Positions 1 through 7,810 of a stretch of DNA of 64,000 nucleotides are shown piece by piece. The notes below the pieces were generated by a model, which was given only the letters and a program-made list of their open reading frames with translations, made no database searches and had not been told where the DNA came from. Both the position numbers and the translations under genes were made by a program. The DNA comes from Fundidesulfovibrio putealis DSM 16056. GTDB lineage: Bacteria > Desulfobacterota > Desulfovibrionia > Desulfovibrionales > Desulfovibrionaceae. Position 1 is the stretch's first letter. The number at the start of each line of letters is the position of its first letter. The stretch spans positions 1 to 64,000 of the forward strand of contig NZ_AUBQ01000019.1 of NCBI RefSeq assembly GCF_000429325.1, read 5' to 3'.

Positions 1-120
1 AGTTTCGGCTATCTCTCGGACCTGGGCCAGCTTTCTGCGGCCCATGAGGTGTGTCTTGGCTATCTGCCTGTCCGATTCGCCAAGGCGCATCCGGACAAGA
101 GCATGGCGATATTCAAACAT
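1..120 (-). CDS. istA: IS21-family transposase IstA, N-terminal 40 residues (continues beyond the left edge)
   Basis: Reading the minus strand from the ATG at 120 gives a frame open to the window edge, beginning MFEYRHALVRMRLGESDRQI and continuing with an HLMGRRK segment. This is the characteristic N-terminal helix-turn-helix start of IstA, the DDE transposase of IS21-type elements, which works with the ATPase IstB. IstB and the catalytic domain would lie to the left and are not visible. The five 24-bp repeats upstream of the start (222-327) fit the multiple terminal repeats of this family, so the IS end lies between about 220 and 350. Confidence 0.8.
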   Translation of the reverse strand, partial: MFEYRHALVRMRLGESDRQIAKTHLMGRRKLAQVREIAET

Positions 121-221
121 CTCGAACCTCCGATTGGACATCCCGCGTACCTCCCGCTCGTGAATCCGGCGGAAATACGTGGCATCTCGAAGGTCCGAAA
201 CCCGGTTCGGCCAGGCTAGAC

Positions 222-327
222 TGGCTCCATTACCTGATCATCAAATGGCCCCATTGCGTGAGCACTGGGTGGCTCCATTAGGTGAACATCCGGTGGCTCC
301 ATTGGGTGAACATCGAATGGACCCATA
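222..327. repeat. Five tandem 24-bp repeats at the end of the IS21-type element
   Basis: The core TGGCTCCATT or a close variant recurs at 222, 246, 270, 294 and 318, exactly 24 bp apart. Most units continue with GTGAACATC. The spacing is perfect although single bases vary (TGGCCCCATT in unit 2, TGGACCCATA in unit 5). Repeated blocks upstream of istA are the known transposase-binding terminal repeats of IS21 elements. I read no gene in 121-460; the exact outer end of the IS was not located. Confidence 0.75.
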
Positions 328-460
328 GGGGCGGTCGCCGACAGATAATCCGACATTTGTGCTTTCCTCAAAACCCGTCAACAAAAATATATCTAAAACA
401 TATAATTCTCTTGACGTCTGACACTCATTCAATTATTCTCCCGCCCCCTCAATTCTCCCC

Positions 461-490
461 TTGACAAAACCTCTGTAGTATGAGAATGTA
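461..490 (+). promoter_or_regulatory. Candidate sigma-70 promoter for the 521-1226 gene pair
   Basis: A perfect -35 hexamer TTGACA lies at 461-466. The -10 is not clean: GAATGT at 484-489 gives 17-bp spacing and GAGAAT at 482-487 gives 15. The following leader is about 30 nt and ends in a strong ribosome binding site (AAAGGAGG, about 509-516) just before the ATG at 521. The surrounding stretch is AT-rich. The promoter is likely, its -10 assignment uncertain. Confidence 0.5.
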
Positions 491-520
491 TCGCCATCAA
501 CACAGAGGAAAGGAGGCTTT

Positions 521-775
521 ATGGACAAAGTGTCTCAGACGGAAAAGGAATGGGAAGAGCGTTCGGGGATGAAAGGGCTTGCTTATCGTCCAACAGCAAA
601 GGAGCTTTTTGACAGCGGTATGCATCCCTTGCAGCTCACAAACTACACAGACGGCGGGGTTCCCCTGGAGCCTGTGACCTGGGGGGATGTAGTGGATTTC
701 GAGATTGAGCTTTGTTGTGAAGAAGTAGTCAACAACCCCGAACTTCGCGCCCACATTTTCGGAGTAACAATCTAA
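521..775 (+). CDS. Hypothetical protein, 84 aa, first gene of the accessory region
   Basis: Not recognised. The start is fixed by a near-consensus AAAGGAGG ribosome binding site 5-8 nt before the ATG and a promoter-like TTGACA 60 bp upstream. The product is acidic and soluble, with no signal peptide, membrane segment or cysteine motif beyond a CC pair near the end. It contains several aromatic residues and a VTWGDVVDFEIELCCEEVV segment. It is followed 16 bp later by a second small unknown gene on the same strand, and the pair ends at a hairpin terminator, so they form a two-gene transcription unit between the IS21 end and the capsid cassette. Function unknown. Confidence 0.6.
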   Translation: MDKVSQTEKEWEERSGMKGLAYRPTAKELFDSGMHPLQLTNYTDGGVPLEPVTWGDVVDFEIELCCEEVVNNPELRAHIFGVTI

Positions 776-791
776 CAAGAAGGATATTTTT

Positions 792-1226
792 ATGGGACTG
801 GAATTTGCCATCGAAACATGTTCGAAGTTCGTAAACTTTAAACAAGACCCTAACAAGTCTGAATGTGAAAATGGGTGGGACTTGGTTCAAGAACTTAAAG
901 ATGAGGGCTATTATGAAGACAGCTTTCATGCTGAAGAAAGCAACAAAACGCGCACTCTTATCGAGCACCTGAAGAATGCTTTCAACACACACATTGGAAA
1001 AGATGCTTCCTGTTCATTTGACGTTATTAAGGAAATTTCTGAGTTAGTCGATGAAGAATTTTATCCATGCAATTCCTGTAAAGAGACAGTACGATCTTTA
1101 ATAAGGAAGATTGTAACGCTACCGACTCCACTCGATCCTAAGCTTGTAGAGTGGAAATCGAGAGTTAGTGCATTCAGTATAGACATAATTCGAAACGGCG
1201 TTATGAAATCATACTTCGATGAATAG
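792..1226 (+). CDS. Hypothetical protein, 144 aa, second gene of a two-gene operon
   Basis: Not recognised. The ATG follows an AGAAGGA ribosome binding site and lies 16 bp after the stop of the 84-aa gene. The protein is hydrophilic and probably mostly helical. A CNSC pair at about residues 95-98, with C79 nearby, could be a partial metal site, but only two closely spaced cysteines are present, so I do not claim a zinc finger. Base composition is clearly lower in G+C than the core genes, as in the other genes of the first 10 kb, consistent with acquired DNA. The hairpin at 1251-1276 closes the unit. Confidence 0.6.
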   Translation: MGLEFAIETCSKFVNFKQDPNKSECENGWDLVQELKDEGYYEDSFHAEESNKTRTLIEHLKNAFNTHIGKDASCSFDVIKEISELVDEEFYPCNSCKETVRSLIRKIVTLPTPLDPKLVEWKSRVSAFSIDIIRNGVMKSYFDE

Positions 1227-1250
1227 CCTATTCATTTAGTTTGGACCACG

Positions 1251-1276
1251 AAGAAAGGGCTGTTAGGCCCTTTCTT
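1251..1276 (+). terminator. Hairpin terminator after the two-gene unit
   Basis: AAGAAAGGGC (1251-1260) pairs perfectly with GCCCTTTCTT (1267-1276) around a 6-nt loop. The U-tract is short and lies partly within the stem. It stands 25 bp after the stop at 1226. Confidence 0.6.
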
Positions 1277-1482
1277 ACATTACCGTCCCTAGCTATGTTA
1301 CTGACGGTATTTCCCGACTCAGAAATAATCCCGGACACTGAAAAACGGTAACTCTCCCAGCCTTCGCCCCTCCCCATTCTATAGAAATTTTAAATAGCAT
1401 CTATCGTCTTCACCACTACACGATATCCCAGCGGGAAACGCCACAAAACCCAGTAATAGCCCAGATTCCTGGGCATTTTCTA
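1277..1482. other. Gene-free stretch with a hairpin upstream of the recombinase
   Basis: No convincing coding frame. GCCCAG (1459-1464) and CTGGGC (1469-1474) form a short hairpin followed by ATTTT, a weak terminator-like structure immediately before the inverted repeat at 1483-1524. Nothing else is recognised. Confidence 0.5.
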
Positions 1483-1524
1483 GCTTGACTACATACAAAC
1501 CTTCGTATAGAGTTTTAGTCAAGC
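1483..1524. promoter_or_regulatory. Inverted repeat upstream of the serine recombinase, candidate recombination or operator site
   Basis: GCTTGACTA at 1483-1491 is perfectly repeated in inverse as TAGTCAAGC at 1516-1524, centred about 35 bp before the recombinase start. Small serine recombinases bind dyad sites that often sit beside their own gene and also regulate it. The sequence shows only the dyad; its use as a crossover site is inference. Confidence 0.4.
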
Positions 1525-1538
1525 AAGGGGGAATGGTC

Positions 1539-2198
1539 ATGGAAGGCAAGTTTGTCGCATATTATCGAGTCTCGACAGCCCGCCAGGGGTCATCCGGCCT
1601 TGGCCTGGACGCTCAAAAAGAAGCCGTAACCTCCTACCTTAATGGCGGGAAGTGGACGCTCTTGAGGGAGTTCACAGAGGTTGAAACAGGCAAGGGCAGC
1701 AACGCCCTCTCCAAACGCCCCCAGCTTCGGGAGGCTATGGCCTTCTGTAAGAAGAACAAGGCCAAGCTCATTATTGCCAAGCTAGACCGTCTGGCAAGGA
1801 ATGTGAATTTTATCAGCGGCTTAATGGAAGCAAAAGTCCCATTTGTTGCCTGTGATCTCCCAGAGGCCAACAACATGACCATTCACATTATGGCCGCGTT
1901 TGCGGAGCATGAGGCACAGCGTATCTCTGCCAGAACCAAGGAAGCCCTTGCTCAAGTGAAGGCCAGAGGGAAGCAGTTAGGCAATCCCCGCATCAAGGAA
2001 ATGGCTGCTATGCAACGCTCGCAGGCTATGGAAGATGCTGAAAGGTTGCGCCCTGTACTGACGGGGTTCAAGGCACAGGGATTCACTCAGAGGCGCATGG
2101 TGGACGAACTGAACGCCCTTGGCATCCTGACTGTACGCGGGAAGCAGTGGGGCTTACTCCAAGTCCAGCGTGTACTATCCCGGCTTGATATAAAGTAG
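1539..2198 (+). CDS. Small serine recombinase (resolvase/invertase type)
   Basis: Catalyses site-specific DNA strand exchange through a serine nucleophile. The N-terminal resolvase domain (about residues 1-145) starts with the YYRVSTARQ motif containing the active-site serine and includes the LDRLARN and AFAEHEAQRISARTKEAL helices. A short C-terminal Hin-type helix-turn-helix follows (RRMVDELNALGI to the end). At 219 aa it is a small recombinase, not a large phage serine integrase. I prefer the ATG at 1539 because the AAGGGGG ribosome binding site (1525-1531) suits it; the frame is open further upstream. It is the only recombinase next to the capsid genes and may mobilise them. Confidence 0.85.
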   Translation: MEGKFVAYYRVSTARQGSSGLGLDAQKEAVTSYLNGGKWTLLREFTEVETGKGSNALSKRPQLREAMAFCKKNKAKLIIAKLDRLARNVNFISGLMEAKVPFVACDLPEANNMTIHIMAAFAEHEAQRISARTKEALAQVKARGKQLGNPRIKEMAAMQRSQAMEDAERLRPVLTGFKAQGFTQRRMVDELNALGILTVRGKQWGLLQVQRVLSRLDIK

Positions 2199-2224
2199 CC
2201 ATCCCCCGCCATACGATACGCACT

Positions 2225-2248
2225 AGCCCCCTACATGGGGGCTTTTTT
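2225..2248 (+). terminator. Intrinsic terminator after the serine recombinase
   Basis: AGCCCCC (2225-2231), loop TACAT, GGGGGCT (2237-2243), then a run of T to 2248. A classic rho-independent terminator 27 bp after the recombinase stop. It also argues against any gene starting at the ATG inside it. Confidence 0.85.
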
Positions 2249-2342
2249 ATTGCCTCAAGCTATACAAGGTAGAACTGCTAAAGATACCATTGCATATACT
2301 ATTACAAGGGTACAGTACAGGAACACAACAGGAACACCGGGA

Positions 2343-2672
2343 ATGATGAACATGCCAAGAGCAGCAAGCCGCAACAATCCGAAGCTTCACCCACTGGAGA
2401 AGCGGGCCAGGATATATCAGGCCAAGTATGAAATTGATCTTGAGTGCAAAACTCAGTTCTCTAAGGACGTTTGCCGCACACTGGCCGCATTGCGTGTGGA
2501 ACTCGACAGACTAGAGGCTGCTGGTGGTCTTGGCCCTGAGTATAACAGGACGCTCAAGCTCTTCAATAAGACCTTCAAACTCCTTCCGAAGCCCAAGGCC
2601 ATCCCCCAACCCCATCCTGTAGAGCCTACCCCTGCACCTGAATCTGACTTCTGGGGGGCTGCTGTTGGCTAG
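2343..2672 (+). CDS. Probable phage terminase small subunit
   Basis: Small, basic, helical 109-aa protein directly upstream of the large terminase with overlapping ends, the usual place of TerS, which recognises DNA and hands it to the packaging motor. It has the run of charged helices (EKRARIYQAKYEIDLE, LRVELDRLEAAG) and the Pro-rich C-terminal tail common in P27-type small terminases, but no decisive motif. The frame is open from 2235, but that ATG lies in the preceding terminator. The ATG at 2343 has an AGGA site 9 nt upstream and is preferred; 2352 is possible. Confidence 0.6.
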   Translation: MMNMPRAASRNNPKLHPLEKRARIYQAKYEIDLECKTQFSKDVCRTLAALRVELDRLEAAGGLGPEYNRTLKLFNKTFKLLPKPKAIPQPHPVEPTPAPESDFWGAAVG

Positions 2673-4320
2673 TAAGAAAGACCTGGCTCTAACCCGTTGG
2701 AACGCCCCCGGCTATGCGGGGTTCAAGAACTGGCTTCAGGACATCAAGCCCCACATAAAACACGATGACGGGCTTTTCCATCCCTTGCAACTGGAGCAGT
2801 GGCAAACTGACATCCTGCGGGATGCTTTGGCCGTGGATGAGCGCGGTAACTTCAGCCACAATATCATAATGACCTGTATGCCCCGTAGGCATTCCAAGTC
2901 TACCATGTGGCAGTTGGTGATTCTCTGGCTTGTAATGTCCAGGGAGAACCAGAACATTATAGCTCTACCTTGCACCGATGACCACGGATTACGGACGATG
3001 TTCAAGCCGATGGCTGGTATTATCTCTCACACGCCCAAGCTTTCCCCGCATTTCAAGGTGTTTCCGTCCCGTGGTACTATTCAGTTTGATGAGATGGGCG
3101 GAAGCATTACTATTGTCGCGCCCAACCCTGCAAGTGCCTTTGGAGATAAGGTCAGTGTCCTTTGGACAAGTGACATGCACATCTCCCCTGATTTGCGCCC
3201 ATTCAATGCTTTTCTAGCTGGTTTGATGGACTCGAAGAACTCTATTGTACTTATTGACACAAACGTTGACGTAATAGGTGGCCCTGTTCATTCCCTGCAA
3301 GTAGAAGCCGCCGAAAACCCCCGCATCTACTCAAAGCACCTAGAATATAAAGATTTTGAGGAGTATTGTGAAAAGGCTCCTCGCTGGATTGACCGCAACA
3401 CGGCGGCAACAAACAGGGCAGTAACGCTAGATGCAGAGTTTCAGCGGGATACGTTGGGGAAGCGTGGGTCAGGAGTGCATGACCTTTTCCCTTCAGACGT
3501 TTTAGAGAAGTGCAAAGATTCTTACACAATGCCCGTATCTGCTGAAGCCCTGAAGGAGCTTGTGGGCGGTAGACAGTACATCGTCACAGGTGGACTTGAC
3601 CGGGCTAAAAAGTTGTGGGGCGGCGATGGTACTATCTGGACTGTCACGCTTAAAGTTGCCTCAATCTCTGGGGAGCCTCATGTCTACGTTCTCAACCAGA
3701 AGGCAATAGCCCCCAACACTGCCGCTGAAATCAAGAAGGCCATACTTGAAGACCATGAGCGTTACACACTGACCAACGTAACGATGGAAGATTACGAGAC
3801 GCACGATATAACGCCGTGGCTCGATTCCCAGAAGATTCCCAACGAATCTGTATCAGCGACCAATACCCGTCAGAACTCCGCATTTCTTGAGATGCACCGG
3901 GTTGCAAAAGAAGGGCGGCTTCATATTCCAACCAACGCCCCCCTAATCACTGAGATGCGAACCTTCATCTACAGTGAGTCGAAGACTGGAAAGTTCCAGT
4001 TCGGCAGTTCTAACAAGCGGAACTTCCCAGACGATAGGGTTTACTCTGCCTGCTGGTCTATCTTCGCTGCTCGTAATGCAGTTCTCAGCATGTACCGCAT
4101 TGGCAACATCCTTTGCAGAAACAAAAGCCCGAAGAAGTCTCTGTGTTTCCTGCTTGGGGGTTCTTTGGAACTCGTATGTAAGACAGGATGCCACGCATAC
4201 AGCCAAGTTGAGAAAATGCACCAGCACTATGCAGCATTGACGCTTCAAGAAACAGATATCCCAAACTTCTTCAGTAGCTACGTCAAACTTGACGGCGCAC
4301 GAATCTCACAGGCGGTTTAG
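2665..4320 (+). CDS. Phage terminase large subunit (packaging ATPase-nuclease)
   Basis: Motor that translocates DNA into the procapsid and cuts it. The Walker A-like motif CMPRRHSKST lies at residues 71-80, a Walker B-like strand (VLWTSDMH) near 167, an RNaseH-fold nuclease start (VTGGLDRA) near 308, and the typical late motif FPDDRVYSACW near 454. The length of 551 aa is normal, with about 70 extra residues after the nuclease. The start is a TTG overlapping the TerS stop, with a G6 Shine-Dalgarno run 8 nt upstream, implying translational coupling. Followed without a gap by the next gene. Confidence 0.85.
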   Translation: MASKKDLALTRWNAPGYAGFKNWLQDIKPHIKHDDGLFHPLQLEQWQTDILRDALAVDERGNFSHNIIMTCMPRRHSKSTMWQLVILWLVMSRENQNIIALPCTDDHGLRTMFKPMAGIISHTPKLSPHFKVFPSRGTIQFDEMGGSITIVAPNPASAFGDKVSVLWTSDMHISPDLRPFNAFLAGLMDSKNSIVLIDTNVDVIGGPVHSLQVEAAENPRIYSKHLEYKDFEEYCEKAPRWIDRNTAATNRAVTLDAEFQRDTLGKRGSGVHDLFPSDVLEKCKDSYTMPVSAEALKELVGGRQYIVTGGLDRAKKLWGGDGTIWTVTLKVASISGEPHVYVLNQKAIAPNTAAEIKKAILEDHERYTLTNVTMEDYETHDITPWLDSQKIPNESVSATNTRQNSAFLEMHRVAKEGRLHIPTNAPLITEMRTFIYSESKTGKFQFGSSNKRNFPDDRVYSACWSIFAARNAVLSMYRIGNILCRNKSPKKSLCFLLGGSLELVCKTGCHAYSQVEKMHQHYAALTLQETDIPNFFSSYVKLDGARISQAV

Positions 4321-4719
4321 ATGACATCCGCTCAAGTTACAAAAGCACTTCAAGCCTATTTTGTTCTCAAGTTCAATTCTTGTGAAGTCGAATACGCCCA
4401 AGCAGTTCCCCATAGCATCAAGCGGGAAGTTCAGTGGGTGAGAGTCACAGTCAAAACGGGGCGGGGTTCTATCCTTGAGAAAGGAGAAGACGAACCACTT
4501 ACAAGAATCCCTGGAATCGCCATCTTTGACGTTCACACTCCATTGAAGTTCGGCGGGATGAAGGGGCTTGATGTTGCAGACGAAATACAAGCCCTGTTCA
4601 GAGTCAAAGAGATAGGCGGCATCTATACGGAGCAACCCTACACAGACGACTTGGGGGCTTCAGAGTTTGCTTTCATGCATAGCGTCTGTGTTCCATTCTA
4701 CTATTACCAAGGCATGTAA
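4321..4719 (+). CDS. Tail-terminator/tail-completion-like protein (DUF4128-like)
   Basis: 132 aa, starting on the base after the terminase stop. The arrangement (N-terminal helix with ALQAYF, a beta-rich middle with PGIAIFDVHTP, then GLDVADEIQALF and a final strand pair) resembles the tail-terminator/neck family DUF4128, which caps the tail tube and joins it to the head. The match is by pattern only. If right, the cassette carries the protein that meets a tail although no tail gene is present. Its position between large terminase and portal is unusual; such genes normally follow the connectors. Confidence 0.45.
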   Translation: MTSAQVTKALQAYFVLKFNSCEVEYAQAVPHSIKREVQWVRVTVKTGRGSILEKGEDEPLTRIPGIAIFDVHTPLKFGGMKGLDVADEIQALFRVKEIGGIYTEQPYTDDLGASEFAFMHSVCVPFYYYQGM

Positions 4720-5997
4720 ATGTTATATTATCCAGTAATCCAAGACATCAAATTCCCTGACAATCAGCGTAAGGAAGAGGCTCAAAAGCGTTTAGAGCTA
4801 TACCACGATATACACGAACTCCATACCCTGAACCAGTTGAAAGACTTTTCCGAGCCTGAGCTTCTGCAACTGGCCTCATTGAACATAGTCAAGAAGTGCA
4901 TCAACCAGCTTGCACAGACTTACCAAGAGCCGCCCCGTCGCGTGGTAGATGGCACTGATTCTGATAAGGAAGTCTTCGCTCAGATTGTGGAGTCTTCAAT
5001 GCTTGACATCAAGCTCAAGCAGGCTTCCCGCTATACCAAGCTGTTGAAGACCGTCCTGATTCGTCCTGTCTGGCGTTCCAACAAGATGGACTTGGACATT
5101 CTGACCCCTGACTTCGTTGATTGCGAGTGGGGGGATACCCCGTCCGAACTGCTCAAGGTCATTGTCACGAATTGGGGGAGTCTTGGCCGTCCTGATGAAG
5201 TGACTTTCTCTATCTGGACCGCTGAAACCTACGTCCTGAAGGACTACCGGGGGACTGTTCTCGAAAGCATCCCCAACCCATACAAGCAAGTCCCCTTCAT
5301 AGCCTGTTGGGATTACGCCCCCGCCTCTGATTTCTGGCTCCCTGGTGGTGATGACCTCATTAGCTGCCAGCTTGCCGTCAACTCCAAGCTGGTCGATCTG
5401 CTCCATGTGCTTCGGCATCAGGCTTTCGGGGTTGGGTGGATTCGTGGGGTTGCTGGTTCCGGTCATCTCCGGGTTGACCCTGGCTCCCTGGTTGAACTGC
5501 CGGAGGATGGGGCTTTGGGGTTCGAGTCTCAAGAAGCCAAGATCACAGAGACTATCCAGGCCATTGACCAGCTTCTCAAGTGGACAGCCATAACCAACGG
5601 GCTTCCCGCTGCTTCCCTCTCTACTGATCCTGTAGAAGAGTCTGGCATATCCAAACAGGTATCCAATTCTGAGCTTGAAGAACTTCGGCGGGATGATTGT
5701 GAACTCTGGCGTACATACGAGAGGCAACTATTCGACATCTTCCGTATCGTCAACAACGTCCACAACACAAAGAAGCTTTCCGACAAGGCTACTCTCAGCA
5801 TTGACTTCTTCGACAACAAGCCCGTCATTTCCCCTACTGAACAGGCTTCAGCGTGGGAAGCACTCATTGCTTTGGGGGTTATCAGTCAGGTTGATATTGT
5901 TATGGAGCGAAACCCAGACATAGCAACTAGAGAAGATGCCCTAGCGTATCTGGTCGAACTGCAACAGGAACGGAAGGCCATTACCAATGAAGTTTAA
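4720..5997 (+). CDS. Phage portal protein
   Basis: Forms the dodecameric ring at one capsid vertex through which DNA enters and leaves. The 425-aa product starts directly after the preceding stop and lies downstream of the terminase, as expected. It has the portal-like layout of an N-terminal helical part, a beta-rich wing (LDILTPDFVDCEWGD, VTNWGSLGRPDEVTFSIW), a conserved-looking IPNPYKQVPFI strand, long stem and crown helices (EELRRDDCELWRTYERQLFDIF) and a C-terminal helical tail. Assignment rests on size, order and overall pattern, with no single signature motif. It overlaps the next gene by 11 bp. Confidence 0.7.
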   Translation: MLYYPVIQDIKFPDNQRKEEAQKRLELYHDIHELHTLNQLKDFSEPELLQLASLNIVKKCINQLAQTYQEPPRRVVDGTDSDKEVFAQIVESSMLDIKLKQASRYTKLLKTVLIRPVWRSNKMDLDILTPDFVDCEWGDTPSELLKVIVTNWGSLGRPDEVTFSIWTAETYVLKDYRGTVLESIPNPYKQVPFIACWDYAPASDFWLPGGDDLISCQLAVNSKLVDLLHVLRHQAFGVGWIRGVAGSGHLRVDPGSLVELPEDGALGFESQEAKITETIQAIDQLLKWTAITNGLPAASLSTDPVEESGISKQVSNSELEELRRDDCELWRTYERQLFDIFRIVNNVHNTKKLSDKATLSIDFFDNKPVISPTEQASAWEALIALGVISQVDIVMERNPDIATREDALAYLVELQQERKAITNEV

Positions 5998-6406
5998 TGT
6001 CACATTCTCACATACGCCAAAGCAGTTTGAAGAAATGCTAATGGCAGAGTTTGAAAAGCCTTTTCGTGAAGCGGTTATCGAACTGTTCACACGAATCATT
6101 CAACGAACACCTGTTGATACTGGAAGGGCTAAAGCCAACTGGCAACCCGCCAATGGACGTTACATCGAAGACCGCTCCCTTAATCAATACGACAAAGAAG
6201 GCACGGCTACTATCAATAAAGTGCGGGATGTATTGAGCAAGTGGAAGCTATCAGATGGCTTTGTGTCACTGTGCAATAATCTGAACTACATCGTCCCACT
6301 TGAGTATGGCTTTTCTAACAAAGCCCCTACTGGAATGGTACGCATTAGCATTGAAGAGTGGGATGACATTGTAAATGAAGCTTGGGCGAAAGCTCAATCT
6401 AAATAA
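5987..6406 (+). CDS. HK97 gp10-like head-tail joining / tail-completion protein
   Basis: 139 aa. The segment TPVDTGRAKANWQ at about residues 43-55 is the hallmark of the HK97 gp10 / tail-completion family, proteins placed at the head-tail joint. The C-terminal half has the typical NNLNYIVPLEYG stretch. The ATG lies inside the last codons of the portal gene (11-bp overlap), implying coupled translation. In most siphophages this gene follows the connector genes; here it sits between portal and scaffold. Confidence 0.7.
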   Translation: MKFNVTFSHTPKQFEEMLMAEFEKPFREAVIELFTRIIQRTPVDTGRAKANWQPANGRYIEDRSLNQYDKEGTATINKVRDVLSKWKLSDGFVSLCNNLNYIVPLEYGFSNKAPTGMVRISIEEWDDIVNEAWAKAQSK

Positions 6407-6438
6407 TCGTCGCCAGACGTTAAATAGGAGCATCACAC

Positions 6439-6813
6439 ATGAGCGAAGAACAGATTCAGAATCAGGACAACAACGGCAACGCTACCGACAACAGCGAGAA
6501 GATGATTCCCAAGTCCAGATTCGATCAAGTGAACACAGCCAAGAAGCAGGCAGAAGAAACCCTTCAATCACTGGTTGAGGAACTGAAAGAGGACATCCCC
6601 GAAAAGTTTAGGGAACTTGTCCCGAATCTTCCCCCTGCCGATCAGGTGAAGTGGATTCGTACTGCCAGCAAGGCGGGCATGTTCACTGAAAAAGCGGAGC
6701 CGAATGGCCCCGACTCGAAAAGGCCGGGAGGCAAGCCAAGCGTGGACTTCTCCACCATGTCTCCAATGGAACAAATCACACTCGGCCTGAATCAGGCCGC
6801 CGAAAGGAAATAA
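6439..6813 (+). CDS. Probable capsid scaffolding protein
   Basis: 124-aa hydrophilic, Glu/Lys/Asn-rich protein lying 3 bp upstream of the major capsid gene. It has the MIPKSRFDQVNTAKKQAEE segment seen in many phage scaffold proteins, followed by a helical stretch and a basic C-terminal end. Scaffolds guide assembly of coat subunits and are then expelled. No head-maturation protease gene is present, which fits phages in which the scaffold leaves without cleavage. The start has a good upstream AATAGGAG ribosome binding site. Confidence 0.65.
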   Translation: MSEEQIQNQDNNGNATDNSEKMIPKSRFDQVNTAKKQAEETLQSLVEELKEDIPEKFRELVPNLPPADQVKWIRTASKAGMFTEKAEPNGPDSKRPGGKPSVDFSTMSPMEQITLGLNQAAERK

Positions 6814-6816
6814 CAA

Positions 6817-7740
6817 ATGGCTACCATGACTCTTGTTGAATCGCTGAAATACTACCAGAACCCTTTGCAGCGCGGGATTGTCCAGCTTTTCCCCGCCAAC
6901 TCTGCAATTCTTCAGTATCTTCCCTTCCGTAGTATCGACGGCAACAGCTACAGCTACAACCTGGAAGATACCCCCCCGAATGTGGGATTCCGTGCGATTA
7001 ACGCCGAATATACGGCAGACCAGGGAGTAATCAACCCTCAGTCTGAAGCCCTCAAGATTGGCGGTGGTCTTATCAAGATCGACCGCGCTCTTCTGGCTAT
7101 GCAGTCCAGCAACGGCACTGACATTCTGGCTGAACAGACCGCCATGAAGGTGCGGGCTATGTCTCGCCGCTTTGAGAAGGCGTTTATCAAGGGAGATGCT
7201 ACCGGAACCCCCGAAGAGTTCGACGGCCTCGAACTGCGCGTTGCTGGTGATCAGCTTATGACCGCTGGCACTGCGGCGGGTGGTGCTGCTCTGACTCTCG
7301 CCATGCTGGACGAATTGATTGACCGCCTCGATTTTGCCCCCACTGTCCTCCTGATGAACAAAACCATGCGCCGCAAGGTCAACTCCCTCATGCGTGCGGC
7401 TGGTCAGGCTACCGAAACCGTCTCTGGTGTCTTCGGCCAGCAAATCCCGGCTTACGCGGGCGTGCCGATTGGCATCGTGGGCAAGGACAACACCGGGGCG
7501 GAAATCCTCGCTTTCGATGAGAAGGACGGCCAGGCCGTACCCGCTGCCGCTTCTTGCACTAGCATCTATGCCCTTTCGATGGGTGGGGAAGGCGTGTGCG
7601 GTATCCAGAATGGCTCCATGAACGTGGATGACCAGGGCAATTCCGAGATTTGGCGTAAGATTCTGGTGGAGTGGTACTGCGGCCTGACTATCCAGCACGG
7701 CCACTCTGTTGCCCGTCTGAAGGCCATCAAGAACGCCTAA
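6817..7740 (+). CDS. Major capsid protein
   Basis: 307-aa coat subunit. Position after portal and scaffold, length and pattern agree with an HK97-fold coat. It has an N-terminal SLKYYQNPLQRGIVQLF helix, a long beta-rich arm (VGFRAINAEYTADQG), a spine-helix region (AMKVRAMSRRFEKAFIKGD), TVLLMNKTMRRKVNSL before the A-domain, and a final strand ending HSVARLKAIKNA. Codon use here is richer in G+C than in flanking cassette genes, as usual for a highly expressed coat gene. A strong hairpin follows immediately (7752-7796), separating it from the second half of the cassette. Confidence 0.75.
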   Translation: MATMTLVESLKYYQNPLQRGIVQLFPANSAILQYLPFRSIDGNSYSYNLEDTPPNVGFRAINAEYTADQGVINPQSEALKIGGGLIKIDRALLAMQSSNGTDILAEQTAMKVRAMSRRFEKAFIKGDATGTPEEFDGLELRVAGDQLMTAGTAAGGAALTLAMLDELIDRLDFAPTVLLMNKTMRRKVNSLMRAAGQATETVSGVFGQQIPAYAGVPIGIVGKDNTGAEILAFDEKDGQAVPAAASCTSIYALSMGGEGVCGIQNGSMNVDDQGNSEIWRKILVEWYCGLTIQHGHSVARLKAIKNA

Positions 7741-7751
7741 CTTCTGAACTC

Positions 7752-7796
7752 AAGTGCAAAAGTGGGGGGAGTCGGGATTCCTCCCACACTGCACTT
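7752..7796 (+). terminator. Nested hairpin after the major capsid gene
   Basis: AAGTGCA (7752-7758) pairs with TGCACTT (7790-7796), enclosing an inner stem GTGGG...GGAG / CTCCCAC. It begins 11 bp after the coat stop. No long U-tract follows, so it may act as a partial terminator or mRNA-stabilising structure. Confidence 0.6.
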
Positions 7797-7810
7797 CTTA
7801 GGATTTCAAT

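Noticed and set aside
222-327. CRISPR array interpretation of the 24-bp repeats
   Set aside because: Units abut without unique spacers and sit beside istA; they are IS terminal repeats.
6568-7704. 378-codon antisense frame over scaffold and coat genes
   Set aside because: Antisense shadow; the plus frames have correct order, ribosome binding sites and phage patterns.
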